From contig NC_092570.1 in the NCBI RefSeq assembly GCF_037975245.1, forward strand, positions 12,689,001 to 12,749,000: a DNA stretch of 60,000 nt, given 5' to 3'. Below, piece by piece: positions 59,411 through 60,000 of the stretch. The stretch comes from Apostichopus japonicus (lineage: Eukaryota > Echinodermata > Holothuroidea > Aspidochirotida > Stichopodidae). Positions within the stretch are counted from its first letter, which is position 1, and each line of letters starts with the position of its first letter. The translations under genes were made by a program, and so were the position numbers. A model generated the notes under the pieces. The model was not told the DNA's origin, ran no database searches, and saw only the letters and a program-made list of their open reading frames with translations.

Positions 59411-60000
59411 TTCCATATACCAGTGGCGGCGGAACCGGGGGGGGCTTGGGGGGGGCTTAGCCCCCCCAATGAAAAAGTTGAGGGGGCAAATGCATGATAA
59501 GCCCCCCCAATATTTACCAAGGCTCCGAAACGTGCATCTGCCCATTTTTCAATGCATACTTGTCGATCTGTCCGATGCACACGTATACTATATAGGTGTA
59601 ATAATTTTAGTAATTGCTGGGGGACGCTGGTCCCTCGGCCCGTCCCCTGGCTATAGACCACATTGTCACCCCAACCGCGTCTTCACGCCCCGTGAAAAGT
59701 GGAAGCAGTTAGTGTGAGTACCGGTAAGCGTAACACAACTTCGTCTTAGGCCAATGACTTGCCTCATTTCAGCCAGTTCTCCAACATCCCCTTACTTAGT
59801 GGCGGAGCGTCCATATATACAGTCAGGGGGCGGATCCCCCCCCCCCCTCCTGACGGACTCAAATGGACTGCTGGCGCCCTTTTCAGCTTTTCACTACTTT
59901 TAACTTATTCGCGATTATTGACTATTTTATTGCGCTCTCATATACCTATTGACATTTGTCATATTCTGTTGGTGTAATTTTCCGACAAAATGGCGACGAC
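59411..60000. other. G/C-run-rich dispersed-repeat sequence at the window edge
   Basis: Two patches begin with agtggcgg (59,421 and 59,799) and lead into long G or C runs (ggggggggcttgg; cccccccccctcctg). The open frames on both strands are of low complexity and have no recognised domain. The fragment may continue outside the window. Confidence 0.5.

Overview
This is a eukaryotic genomic window: AT-rich, intron-bearing, dense in tandem repeats and nested transposons, with no bacterial-style operons. Immunoglobulin-type membrane receptors, spliced genes with GT-AG junctions, a CR1/L2-like retrotransposon fragment and frequent 'aggcctaggc'-type sequence suggest an invertebrate deuterostome, most likely an echinoderm and perhaps a sea cucumber. 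The organism is an inference, not something the sequence proves.

Left part (1-25.3 kb). The first 8 kb is mostly non-coding, with simple repeats and minisatellites; the 9-bp array at 2.8-3.2 kb has a higher-order pattern. From 8,368 to 25,305 I reconstruct a four-exon gene on the + strand for a small secreted protein of about 85 residues. It has a signal peptide, an acidic spacer, then two basic modules that both open with KKST followed by a dibasic RR; the first ends in GKR. All three coding junctions are phase 0 with good donors. It looks like a peptide-hormone or neuropeptide precursor of unidentified family. Its 13.6-kb first intron holds two long arrays (about 52-bp and 61-bp units), a MITE-like element with 18-bp inverted ends and a GCGGAAT hairpin array; its third intron holds a 26-bp array.

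Right part (25.3-58.9 kb). A roughly 8.3-kb unit is present three times in direct orientation: block 1 at 25.37-33.66, block 2 at 35.04-52.25 (enlarged by two transposons) and block 3 at 52.97-58.86 (lacking the 5' end). Each carries one apparently intronless gene for a type I membrane protein with signal peptide, two Ig-like domains, a Ser/Thr/Pro stalk, one membrane helix and a tail with several tyrosine motifs. The copies differ in informative ways. Copy 1 has the full tail. Copies 2 and 3 share a 1-bp frameshift that removes the last tyrosine motifs. Copy 2 is split inside its membrane helix by a 1.49-kb inverted-repeat element with a 6-bp target duplication.

Block 2 also contains a 7.54-kb transposon (38,185-45,721) with CACTG ends, a TA target duplication, and intact empty sites in blocks 1 and 3. 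It carries a multi-exon minus-strand gene resembling SAM-domain (SAMD3-like) proteins, and has itself been hit by a 5'-truncated CR1/L2-like LINE and by MITE-like elements. The right end (58.9-60 kb) returns to repeats, including a family of ~141-bp units also found between blocks 1 and 2.

The best candidates for something undescribed are the unidentified peptide precursor, the tandem Ig-receptor family whose signalling tails are being altered by frameshift and transposon insertion, and the CACTG transposon carrying a SAM-domain gene.
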